64,000 nucleotides of DNA from assembly GCA_002551355.1 (NCBI GenBank), contig NTHE01000006.1:105408-169407 (forward strand). The letters run 5' to 3'. The DNA is from Streptomyces sp. man185 (lineage in GTDB: Bacteria > Actinomycetota > Actinomycetes > Streptomycetales > Streptomycetaceae). The notes under the pieces were generated by a model. It saw nothing but the letters and a program-made list of their open reading frames with translations. It searched no databases and had not been told where the DNA came from. A program made the position numbers and the translations under genes. Positions 39,193 to 46,334 of the stretch are shown piece after piece (the stretch's first letter is position 1; each line of letters starts with the position of its first letter).

Positions 39193-39532
39193 GGAGCACC
39201 TCCTTCAGCAGTTCGGAGTCGGGGAGTTCGGCCCGCGAGGCGGACATGCGGGGGTGGCGGGCGGTGATCCGGCCCATGACGTGGAGGTCGTCGAGCAGGA
39301 TGCGGACCACGGTGACGGGCAGGGCGAGTTCGGCGGCGATCTCGACGACGGCGGTCGGGTGGGTGCACAGATCGAGGATCCGCGCGTGCTCCGACTGCAT
39401 GCCGGTGGTCGGCCGGCACTCGCTGACGACGAGGGTCACCAGGTCGAAGGAGTCGGCGGCGCGGCTGCGGCCGCCGGTGACCGTGTAGAGCCGGTCGGGG
39501 GCCCCGGTGTCGACGGGTCGCCGGGGGGTCAC
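39173..39532 (-). CDS. cvnC: Conservon protein CvnC (DUF742)
   Basis: A 119-residue DUF742 protein: DRLYTVTGGRSRAADSFDLV, HARILDLCTHPTAVVEIAAEL and VRILLDDLHVMGRI, which resembles a winged-helix fold. The start is GTG 39532, overlapping the cvnB TGA as GTGA, giving the usual family length; the open frame continues upstream to 40069 only as a shadow of cvnB. All cvn genes here are coupled by overlaps. Confidence 0.88.
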   Translation of the reverse strand: MTPRRPVDTGAPDRLYTVTGGRSRAADSFDLVTLVVSECRPTTGMQSEHARILDLCTHPTAVVEIAAELALPVTVVRILLDDLHVMGRITARHPRMSASRAELPDSELLKEVLHGLRKL

Positions 39533-39975
39533 GAGGTACTCCCCGGCGACGTACGTCCCGGAGAAGCGCTCCCCGGTACGGTGCCGCGCGGTGCGGCGCG
39601 CAGGTGTTCGCCGATCTGCTCGACCATCTGCGTCATCTGGTTGCCCACGATGCTGGGGTCGGCCTCCTCCGTGGCGACGACGGCCAGGTGCGCGCCTTCG
39701 CCGGCCTCGACGATGAAGAGCAGGCCGCCGTGGAACTCGGTCATCGAGTGCCGTACGCCTCCGGAGCCGTCGCCGAACTCGATGGAAGCGCCCTGCGCCA
39801 GCGCCTGCATGCCCGAGCAGATGGCCGCCAGTTGGTCGGCCTGGTCGAGCGTGAGGTGCTCGCTCCAGCAGAGCTTGAGCCCGTCGCGGGACAGGGCCAG
39901 GGCGTGCCGCGTGCCGGGGGTCTGCTCCAGCAGCCTCTGCAGGAGCCAGGTGAGGCTGTTGTCTGTGGTCTGCAT
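39529..39975 (-). CDS. cvnB: Conservon roadblock/LC7 protein CvnB
   Basis: A 148-residue roadblock/LC7-domain protein (LTWLLQRLLEQTPGTRHALALSRDG cut here as LLEQTPGTRHAL; GGLLFIVEAGEGAHLAVVA; VGNQMTQMVEQIGEHL) with a Pro/Ser/Thr-rich C-terminal tail. Roadblock proteins regulate GTPases, here presumably CvnD. ATG 39975. A 114-bp gap separates it from cvnA. Confidence 0.9.
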   Translation of the reverse strand: MQTTDNSLTWLLQRLLEQTPGTRHALALSRDGLKLCWSEHLTLDQADQLAAICSGMQALAQGASIEFGDGSGGVRHSMTEFHGGLLFIVEAGEGAHLAVVATEEADPSIVGNQMTQMVEQIGEHLRAAPRGTVPGSASPGRTSPGSTS

Positions 39976-40089
39976 GATGAGTGACGGGACCGTGGCGCGG
40001 GGACCGGCCGACGGCCCGTACCTCCAATCTCGGATGTTTCGAGCGAGCGCGTCCGGTGAACCCGGGCACCCTGCGGATGGCGTTCCGGG

Positions 40090-42054
40090 CTACGGCGCGG
40101 AGGGCGGCGGCGGTACGGTCCCGGCGTCCGGCTCCCCGGAGGCGTTGCCCTGGGGCCGTCGGCCGCGCTGGAAGGCGCCGAACTGCTGGCCCGCGCTGCG
40201 GGGCGGGGTGGCCCGTGGCGTGTCGCCCCGCGGGTTCGCCGCGGAGGTGGGCGCGGGCGAGCCCCGGTGGCGGCCGCGCTCCGCCTCGCCCATGGTGCGG
40301 CCGGGCGTGCGTACGGGCAGGCCGCCGGGGGTGGAGGCCGGCGCGGGGCGGGCCGCCGGCCGCTCGGGCTCACGCGGACGGGCGACGAGGTGGTCGGCCG
40401 CCGGGGAGGGAGCCGGGGTGGGCGTCTGGTCGGGTGCCGGGGCGGCGGGTGCGACGACTTCCGGCAGGGAGGGCGTCGCGGGCACGGACACGGGCGCGGC
40501 AGGCGGTGTCGCGGGCGAGGGCGCGGCGGGCGGCGTCACGGGTGCGGACCCGGGCGACGGCGCCGCGGGCCCGAGCGACGGTGCGGCGGGAGCGGGAGCG
40601 GGAGCGGGCGTCGGTGTTGGCGACGCGGCTGCGGCGGCTTCCCGGAGGCTCGGGGCCGGGTGGTTCTCGCGGGGCTCCTGGGCGATGAGATGGCGCGGCA
40701 GCAGGACCACCACGCCGGTGCCACCGCGCGAGGACGGCCGGTAGTTGACGCTGATCCGGTGCTTGAGCGCGAGCCGCCCCACCACGGCGAGGCCCAGGCG
40801 CGTGCCCTGGAGGGCCCCGAGGTCGGTCAGCCGCCCGGCGACGGAGTCCGCGGCCCGGCGCATCGCCGCGTCGGCCATCTTCAGGCCGCTGTCCTCGATG
40901 GTGACGACGATGCCGGTGCCGCGCTCCTCGACGTACACGTGCACCTCGTCGATGGGCGGTGAGAAGTTGGCGGCGTTGTCCATCAGTTCGGCGAGCAGGT
41001 GCATGACGCCTTCGGCGGCGAAGCCGGAGATGGCGACGTTCGACGAGCAGTGCAGCCGTACGCGCTGGTAGGCGGTGATCCGGCCGACCGCGCCACGCAG
41101 GATGCTCTCCATGACGATCGGCCTGTTCCACGCGCGGCTGGGCCGGCCGCCCATCAGCAGTGCGAGGCGGTCCGTCATCAGGCCGAGCTGCGAGGTGCTG
41201 TGGTCCAGCTTCAGCAGATCGCCGAACACCTCTTCGCCGTGACGTTCCTGCATGCTGCGCAGATCGGCGAGCATGCTGACGGATTTCGCCTGGACGCGGC
41301 TGAGCGCCTTGGCGGACGCGGTCTGCGCGGCGAGGGCGCGGCGCTCGCTGAGCGCGAGCTCCCGGAGCACCGCCTCGATGGATGCGCGCAGCAGCGGCTG
41401 CTGGGGCAGATACGCCTCGGCCTGCACCGCGGTGCCGGACTCGCCTTCGCGGAGCCGGGCGGCCACGCCCGGCAACGTATCGCGGGTGAAGCGTTCCACC
41501 TCGGAGACGAGCGCGTGCAGCTCCTCGCGGAGTCGGGCGTTCTCCGTTCCCATCTCGTCGTGGACCCGGGTGCTCTCGGTCCGCAGCGCGGCGGTCTGCT
41601 GCTCCTGCCCCTCGACCGTGGTCGCGAGCAGGTGCAGGAGCTTGCGCTGACGCGGGCTGCGCGGCGACGGGATCCGGCCGAGCGCGTCGGTGGCCTTCAC
41701 TCCGCCGCGTATGAGCTGGATCAGCGAGGGCAGCGCCACATCAGCGGTGTGCGCCGTGTCCATCTCCAGTGCGGAGAGCGAGGCCCTCAGCCGCTCGGCC
41801 TCCGCGGCCTGCGCCGAGGCCGCGCGCCGGGTCCGCCGGGTGACGGTGTGGGCGACGGCGAGCGTCACGGCCAGGACCGCCCAGGCGGTGAGCACCACGA
41901 CCACCGCCCAGTCGCGTGCCTCGGACGGCGCCAGGACCACGGCCACTGCCCCGGCGGCGGCGGTCACGGACAGCACGGCCACAAGCGGTGCCATCGCCGC
42001 CTTGGGCGCGTTCATCGGCCTCCGCCGCTGACTGGCTGGTTCGGGTTTTGGCAT
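40090..42054 (-). CDS. cvnA: Conservon sensor-kinase-like protein CvnA
   Basis: A 654-residue membrane protein. Two helices (about 20-40 and 48-70) are followed by a long coiled region, a degenerate dimerisation helix (LLKLDHSTSQLGLMTDRL) and a HATPase_c domain with N box ELMDNAANFSPP and G-box-like GTRLGLAVVGRLA. The last 170 residues are a disordered Pro/Ala-rich tail. CvnA proteins are the membrane anchor and nucleotide-binding part of conservon complexes. ATG 42054 is used; ATG 42015 is an alternative start. Confidence 0.88.
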   Translation of the reverse strand: MPKPEPASQRRRPMNAPKAAMAPLVAVLSVTAAAGAVAVVLAPSEARDWAVVVVLTAWAVLAVTLAVAHTVTRRTRRAASAQAAEAERLRASLSALEMDTAHTADVALPSLIQLIRGGVKATDALGRIPSPRSPRQRKLLHLLATTVEGQEQQTAALRTESTRVHDEMGTENARLREELHALVSEVERFTRDTLPGVAARLREGESGTAVQAEAYLPQQPLLRASIEAVLRELALSERRALAAQTASAKALSRVQAKSVSMLADLRSMQERHGEEVFGDLLKLDHSTSQLGLMTDRLALLMGGRPSRAWNRPIVMESILRGAVGRITAYQRVRLHCSSNVAISGFAAEGVMHLLAELMDNAANFSPPIDEVHVYVEERGTGIVVTIEDSGLKMADAAMRRAADSVAGRLTDLGALQGTRLGLAVVGRLALKHRISVNYRPSSRGGTGVVVLLPRHLIAQEPRENHPAPSLREAAAAASPTPTPAPAPAPAAPSLGPAAPSPGSAPVTPPAAPSPATPPAAPVSVPATPSLPEVVAPAAPAPDQTPTPAPSPAADHLVARPREPERPAARPAPASTPGGLPVRTPGRTMGEAERGRHRGSPAPTSAANPRGDTPRATPPRSAGQQFGAFQRGRRPQGNASGEPDAGTVPPPPSAP

Positions 42055-42533
42055 GGATGCGGTCCCTCAGTTCTACCGAGCAGAAGGTGTGCGGCCGCTC
42101 CGAGGAGGTGCAGTGCACCTCGGTGGTTCGGAGGAAAGCGGAAGCAGCCTTTCCTGTCAGGGGTTGACCACATCGTAGACATGCTTGTGCGGCGGATGAT
42201 CCGGCGAGCGGCATAGTCCGTAGGCAGAGTGATTTTGTCGGGAAGTGGCCAGCGGGCTACGGCTGTTGTGGTAATCGCGAGACGGCGGGGTTGCGCGCGG
42301 CCGTCGGCGTGGAATGGCCCCCGGGGAATGGTCGGGGCATATGCGGTGTGCCGTCGGTCGACCTCGGCGCACGTCGCGAAGCGATGATTCCCGGGGGCCG
42401 ATGAATTCTTTTCGGCCAATCTGGAAAGCATTGCCGGATTATATCGGCCGAGGCTGTGGCACCGGTAAATCCGGGATGACACCGGTAAGTGCTCAGTGAC
42501 ACCAGTCAATAGGGTGGCGTGAAGACGCTCGTC
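42055..42533. other. 479-bp intergenic region with three 20-bp-phased repeats
   Basis: No gene is supported here. It should hold the conservon promoter near its left end. Near the right end, TGGCACCGGTAA (42457), TGACACCGGTAA (42477) and TGACACCAGTCA (42497) occur at exactly 20-bp intervals. Base composition is less G+C rich at 42390-42450 than in the flanking genes. Confidence 0.55.
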
Positions 42534-42923
42534 CTACGCGCTCTGCATGATCTGGATCAGGTTGCCGCAGGTGTCGTCCAGGACCGCGGTGGTGACGGGG
42601 CCCATCTCCACCGGCTCCTGGGTGAACCTGACGCCGAGCCGGGTCAGCCGGTCGAACTCCGCCCGTACGTCGTCCACGGCGAAGGCGGTGGCCGGGATGC
42701 CGTCCTCGACCAGGGCCGTCGTGTACGGCTTCACGGCGGGATGCTTGTTCGGCTCCAGGAGGAGTTCGACGCCGTCGGGGTCCTCCGGTGAGACCACGGT
42801 CAGCCAGCGGTCCTCGCCGCCGACCGGGACGTCGTGCTTCTTCGCGAAGCCCAGGACGTCCGTGTAGAAGCGCAGGGCTTTCTCCTGGTCGTCGACGAAG
42901 ACGCTGGTCAGGTTGATCCTCAT
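42534..42923 (-). CDS. VOC/glyoxalase-fold protein
   Basis: A 129-residue single-domain VOC protein starting MRINLTSVFVDDQEKALRF, with GVELLLEPN and LDDTCGNLIQIMQ at the two half-site ends. Sequence pattern resembles PhnB/bleomycin-resistance-like proteins that bind small molecules. ATG 42923 overlaps the ArsR stop (ATGA), GGAG 8 bases upstream. Third gene of an MFS-ArsR-VOC set, suggesting drug export plus sequestration or modification. Confidence 0.8.
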   Translation of the reverse strand: MRINLTSVFVDDQEKALRFYTDVLGFAKKHDVPVGGEDRWLTVVSPEDPDGVELLLEPNKHPAVKPYTTALVEDGIPATAFAVDDVRAEFDRLTRLGVRFTQEPVEMGPVTTAVLDDTCGNLIQIMQSA

Positions 42924-43213
42924 GGGGTGCTCTCCGGTGCCTTCGGTCCGAGCCATCGGCTGACGATGTGCTCAAGGGGTTCGGTGTTCAGGTCGTGGAA
43001 CTTGTAGCGGCCCTCGCGGCGCGTGATGACCAGGCCCGCCGTTTCCAGGACGGCCAGGTGCTGGCTGACCGCCTGGCGGGACAGGCCCAGGCCGTGTCTG
43101 GTCACCAGCCGTCCGCATATCTCGAACAGCGTCTGGCCGTTCCGGTCGGTCAGCTCGTCGAGGATGCGCCGTCGCGTGGGGTCGGCCAGGGCCTTGAAGA
43201 CATCGTCCGCCAT
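42920..43213 (-). CDS. ArsR-family transcriptional regulator
   Basis: A 97-residue winged-helix repressor: VFKALADPTRRRILDEL, then LSRQAVSQHLAVLETAGLV and RREGRYKFHDLN. No metal-binding Cys pair is seen, so it is probably a non-metal ArsR (SdpR/ArsR-like). ATG 43213 is chosen because a large perfect palindrome sits just upstream (43222-43247). It is coupled to the VOC gene by ATGA overlap. Confidence 0.88.
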   Translation of the reverse strand: MADDVFKALADPTRRRILDELTDRNGQTLFEICGRLVTRHGLGLSRQAVSQHLAVLETAGLVITRREGRYKFHDLNTEPLEHIVSRWLGPKAPESTP

Positions 43214-43221
43214 GGCTCCAC

Positions 43222-43247
43222 GATAGGCAAGTAGCGACTTGCCTATC
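43222..43247. promoter_or_regulatory. ArsR operator, 11-bp perfect inverted repeat
   Basis: GATAGGCAAGT-AGCG-ACTTGCCTATC, 26 bp, 8 bases upstream of the ArsR start. Its right end contains the stop codon of the MFS gene (43246-43248), so the operator is embedded in the MFS-ArsR junction. Confidence 0.8.
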
Positions 43248-44871
43248 AAGCGGAGTGCTCGCGGCTTCCGCCGGGCGTCCTCTCGGGGGCCTCCGTCGCC
43301 TCCGTGATGACCGGGAAGCGGCGCGGGGCGAGGGTGATCAGCGCGAGCAGGGCCAGGGCCGCGGCCCCGGCCGCCCCGATGTAGACGTGGTCCACCGCCG
43401 CGTCGACCGCCCGGCGCAGGTGGTCCGTCGCCGCCGCGGAGAGCGCGCCCGGGTTCTCCAGGGTGTGGGCGACCGCGTCCAGGTCGTCGGGGAGGCCGGT
43501 CACCGGGGCGTCGAGGAGGCGGGCGGCCAGGACCCCGTTGGCGACGGCCCCGAAGAGCGCCGCGCCGATGCTCTGGCCGACCTGGCGGCAGAAGAGCACG
43601 GACGCCGTCGTCGTACCGCGTTCCGCCCAGCCGACCGTCGACTGGACGCCCACGATCAGCGGGAGCTGGAACAGGCCGAGGGCCGCGCCGAGCAGGAGCA
43701 TGAGGAGTGCGGGGTGCCAGGGCTCACCGGGATAGGGGAGGAGCGGGAAGGCCAGCAGGATCAGCAGTGCCGCGCCCATGCCGACCATCGCGGTCCGCCG
43801 GAAGCCGATGCGGTTGTAGACCCGGTCGGACAGCGCCGCCGAGACCGGCCAGCTCAGCGTCATCACCGACAGGACGAACCCGGCGGCGATCGGGCCGAGG
43901 CCCAGCACCGACTGGGCGTACGTGGGCAGGAAGACGGTCGGCGCGACCATCAGCAGCCCCATGGCGCCGAGCGCCAGGTTGACCGAGGCGATGGTGCGCC
44001 GCCGCCACACCCAGCCCGGGATGATCGGCTCCACCGCCCGCCGTTCGATGACGACGGTGAGTGCGGCCAGCACCGCACTCGCCCCGAACAGGCCGAGCGA
44101 GGGCGCCGAGAGCCAGGGCCAGGCCACCCCGCCCTGCACGAGCGCCGTGAGCAGCACGGCGCCGGTCGCGAAGACGGCCAGCGCGCCCGCCCAGTCGACC
44201 CGGGGCCGGGTGGCGGGCCGGGGGCGGGAGGGCTCGTGGAGGTGGCGGACGACCAGCCAGAGGGCGACGGCCCCGACCGGGAGGTTGATCAGGAAGATCC
44301 ACCGCCAGTCGGCGTACCCGGCGAGCAGTCCGCCGACCACCGGGCCGGCCACCGCCGAGGTGGCCCACACCGTGGACAACTTCGCCTGGATGCGCGGGCG
44401 TTCCTTGAGCGGGTAGAGATCGGCCGCGATGGTCTGGACCGTGCCCTGGAGCGCGCCGCCGCCCAGACCCTGGACGATGCGGAAGGCGATGAGCGCGGCC
44501 ATGTTCCACGCGGCCGCGCAGAGTACCGAGCCGATCAGGAAGAGGATGATCCCGGCGATCAGGACCGGCTTGCGACCGAAGGTGTCGGAGAGTTTCCCGT
44601 ACAGGGGGAGCGTGACCGTGACGGCCAGCAGATAGCCGGAGAAGAGCCAGGAGAAGACGGTGAAGCCGCCGAGGTCGCCGACGATCTGCGGGACGGCGGT
44701 GGACACGATGGTGCCGTCGATGGCGGCCAGCGCCATGCCGAGCATCAGCGCCGCCACGACGGGGCGACGGCCTCGGGGGGTGATGAGGGTGGAGGAGGGC
44801 GGTACGCCGGCGCCCGTGTCGCTCGTACCGCCCGTGTCGCTCGTACCGCCCGTATCGCTCGTGCCGCTCAC
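43246..44871 (-). CDS. MFS drug exporter, DHA2 (EmrB/QacA) family, 14 helices
   Basis: A 541-residue transporter with about 14 membrane helices. Motif A-like GKLSDTFGRKPV and motif C region GPVVGGLLAGYADWRWIFLINLP are present. It would export drugs or metabolites by proton antiport. GTG 44871 with AGGGA upstream is chosen; the frame extends upstream to 44976 without family sequence. The N-terminus carries three 18-bp repeats encoding GTSDTG. Followed directly by the ArsR operator and gene. Confidence 0.88.
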   Translation of the reverse strand: MSGTSDTGGTSDTGGTSDTGAGVPPSSTLITPRGRRPVVAALMLGMALAAIDGTIVSTAVPQIVGDLGGFTVFSWLFSGYLLAVTVTLPLYGKLSDTFGRKPVLIAGIILFLIGSVLCAAAWNMAALIAFRIVQGLGGGALQGTVQTIAADLYPLKERPRIQAKLSTVWATSAVAGPVVGGLLAGYADWRWIFLINLPVGAVALWLVVRHLHEPSRPRPATRPRVDWAGALAVFATGAVLLTALVQGGVAWPWLSAPSLGLFGASAVLAALTVVIERRAVEPIIPGWVWRRRTIASVNLALGAMGLLMVAPTVFLPTYAQSVLGLGPIAAGFVLSVMTLSWPVSAALSDRVYNRIGFRRTAMVGMGAALLILLAFPLLPYPGEPWHPALLMLLLGAALGLFQLPLIVGVQSTVGWAERGTTTASVLFCRQVGQSIGAALFGAVANGVLAARLLDAPVTGLPDDLDAVAHTLENPGALSAAATDHLRRAVDAAVDHVYIGAAGAAALALLALITLAPRRFPVITEATEAPERTPGGSREHSA

Positions 44872-44936
44872 CGGGGTCCCTTCCCTATGCACGTATTTCC
44901 CGTGGCACTGTCTCATCCCGGGCGACGGGAGCGGGA

Positions 44937-45240
44937 GTGCCGGTGCTGCGGTGTCGCTGCGGGGCTTCGTTCGCAAGGGAGTTGAGGCGGCACCGGTGGA
45001 TCACGCACGCGCGACTCGGGCTGCGGACAGCGCTCGTCGGCAGCCGCGAGCGACGAAAGCTCGTCTTCCCGCGACTCCAGCGGCTACGACTCGTCCAGCA
45101 GCTACGACTCCTCGTCCTCGTCCTCCTGCTCCTCGTCCTCGTCCGACGGCAACTACGGCTCTTCGTACGGTGACGACTCGTCGTCCGGCAGCGGTGGGAG
45201 CAGCTCGTCCGGGTATGGCGACGACCCCCACCGGGGCCCG
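44937..45240 (+). pseudogene. Possible frameshifted Ser/Tyr-rich small protein
   Basis: From GTG 44937 the plus strand reads MPVLRCRCGASFARELRRH then RWITHARLGLR, a Cys-x-Cys...His-x4-His zinc-ribbon-like start. After about 45000 coding signal moves to the next frame, which reads SSSSRDSSGYDSSSSYDSS and later DGNYGSSYGDDSSSGSGG with strong third-position G/C. That second frame has a stop (TGA) near 44983, so one intact protein cannot be read. It may be a decayed or frameshifted gene, or a sequencing error. Apart from it and the hairpin at 45425, the region 44872-45545 shows no gene. Confidence 0.3.
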
Positions 45241-45424
45241 GGCTCATCGTGCCGGGCCGCCGGCCCGAAAGGTGCCCCTGACCCCGTCTCCACCCGGGGG
45301 ACGAGTCCCCTAGGGGCGCCCCCTCATGGTGGCCAGGGCCCGTTCCTCCCGGCGGAGGACGTGGCGGCGGGGGACGCCTCCTTAACCTCTTCTTACGTCG
45401 CCGCTACGGCTCACCGCAGGGGGG

Positions 45425-45446
45425 CAGGTGGGGAAAACCCCACCTG
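45425..45446. promoter_or_regulatory. Inverted repeat upstream of the ABC exporter operon
   Basis: Perfect 9-bp arms CAGGTGGGG and CCCCACCTG around AAAA, about 100 bp before the ABC ATPase start. It may be an operator or a leader hairpin. Confidence 0.5.
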
Positions 45447-45545
45447 AAGACTGCGCTGAGCACCATCGCGCCGGACCCGGTCCGGAACCCAGACTCGGAA
45501 CGTAGCCGACGACGTCCAGTCATCGACCGACATAGGAGAAGAACC

Positions 45546-46334
45546 GTGACAACGGCTGTAACCATTCCCAGGCACGGGGGCACTGGAGGGCGTACGGCCG
45601 TCGCGGCGCGAGCGCGGCAGGTCGTGAAGGCGTACGGCGGCGGGGAGACCCGGGTCGTCGCGCTCGACCATGTCGACGTGGACATCGCCCGCGGGCAGTT
45701 CACGGCCATCATGGGCCCGTCCGGCTCCGGCAAGTCGACCCTGATGCACTGCCTGGCCGGGCTCGACACGGTGACCTCGGGCGAGATCTTCCTCGACGAG
45801 ACCGAGATCACCAAGCTGAAGGACAAGAAGCTCACCCAGCTCCGGCGCGACCGGATCGGGTTCATCTTCCAGGCGTTCAACCTGCTCCCGACGCTCAACG
45901 CGATCGAGAACATCACGCTGCCGATGGACATCGCGGGCCGCAAGCCCGATGCCGCCTGGCTCCAGCAGGTCGTGGAGACGGTCGGGCTCTCCGAGCGTCT
46001 CAAGCACCGCCCCACCCAGCTCTCCGGCGGGCAGCAGCAGCGCGTCGCCGTCGCCAGGGCGCTCGCCGCCCGGCCGGAGATCATCTTCGGTGACGAGCCC
46101 ACCGGGAACCTGGACTCCCGCGCCGGGGCCGAAGTCCTGTCCTTCCTCCGCAAGTCGGTCGACGAGCTGGGCCAGACCATCGTCATGGTCACCCACGACC
46201 CCGTCGCCGCCTCCTACGCCGACCGGGTGCTGTATCTCGCCGACGGTTCCATCGTCGACGAGATGTACAACCCGACCGCGGACCAGGTCCTCGACCGCAT
46301 GAAGCACTTCGACGCACGTGGGCGGACGTCATGA
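45546..46334 (+). CDS. ABC transporter ATP-binding protein (MacB/LolD type)
   Basis: A 262-residue ATPase: Walker A GPSGSGKST, Q-loop FQAFNLLPTLNAIENITLP, signature LSGGQQQRVAVARAL, Walker B IIFGDEPTGNLDS, H-loop VTHD. This is the subfamily that works with FtsX-like permeases in export or mechanotransmission, not import. GTG 45546 with GGAGAAG upstream. Its stop overlaps the permease ATG (ATGA). Confidence 0.95.
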   Translation: MTTAVTIPRHGGTGGRTAVAARARQVVKAYGGGETRVVALDHVDVDIARGQFTAIMGPSGSGKSTLMHCLAGLDTVTSGEIFLDETEITKLKDKKLTQLRRDRIGFIFQAFNLLPTLNAIENITLPMDIAGRKPDAAWLQQVVETVGLSERLKHRPTQLSGGQQQRVAVARALAARPEIIFGDEPTGNLDSRAGAEVLSFLRKSVDELGQTIVMVTHDPVAASYADRVLYLADGSIVDEMYNPTADQVLDRMKHFDARGRTS

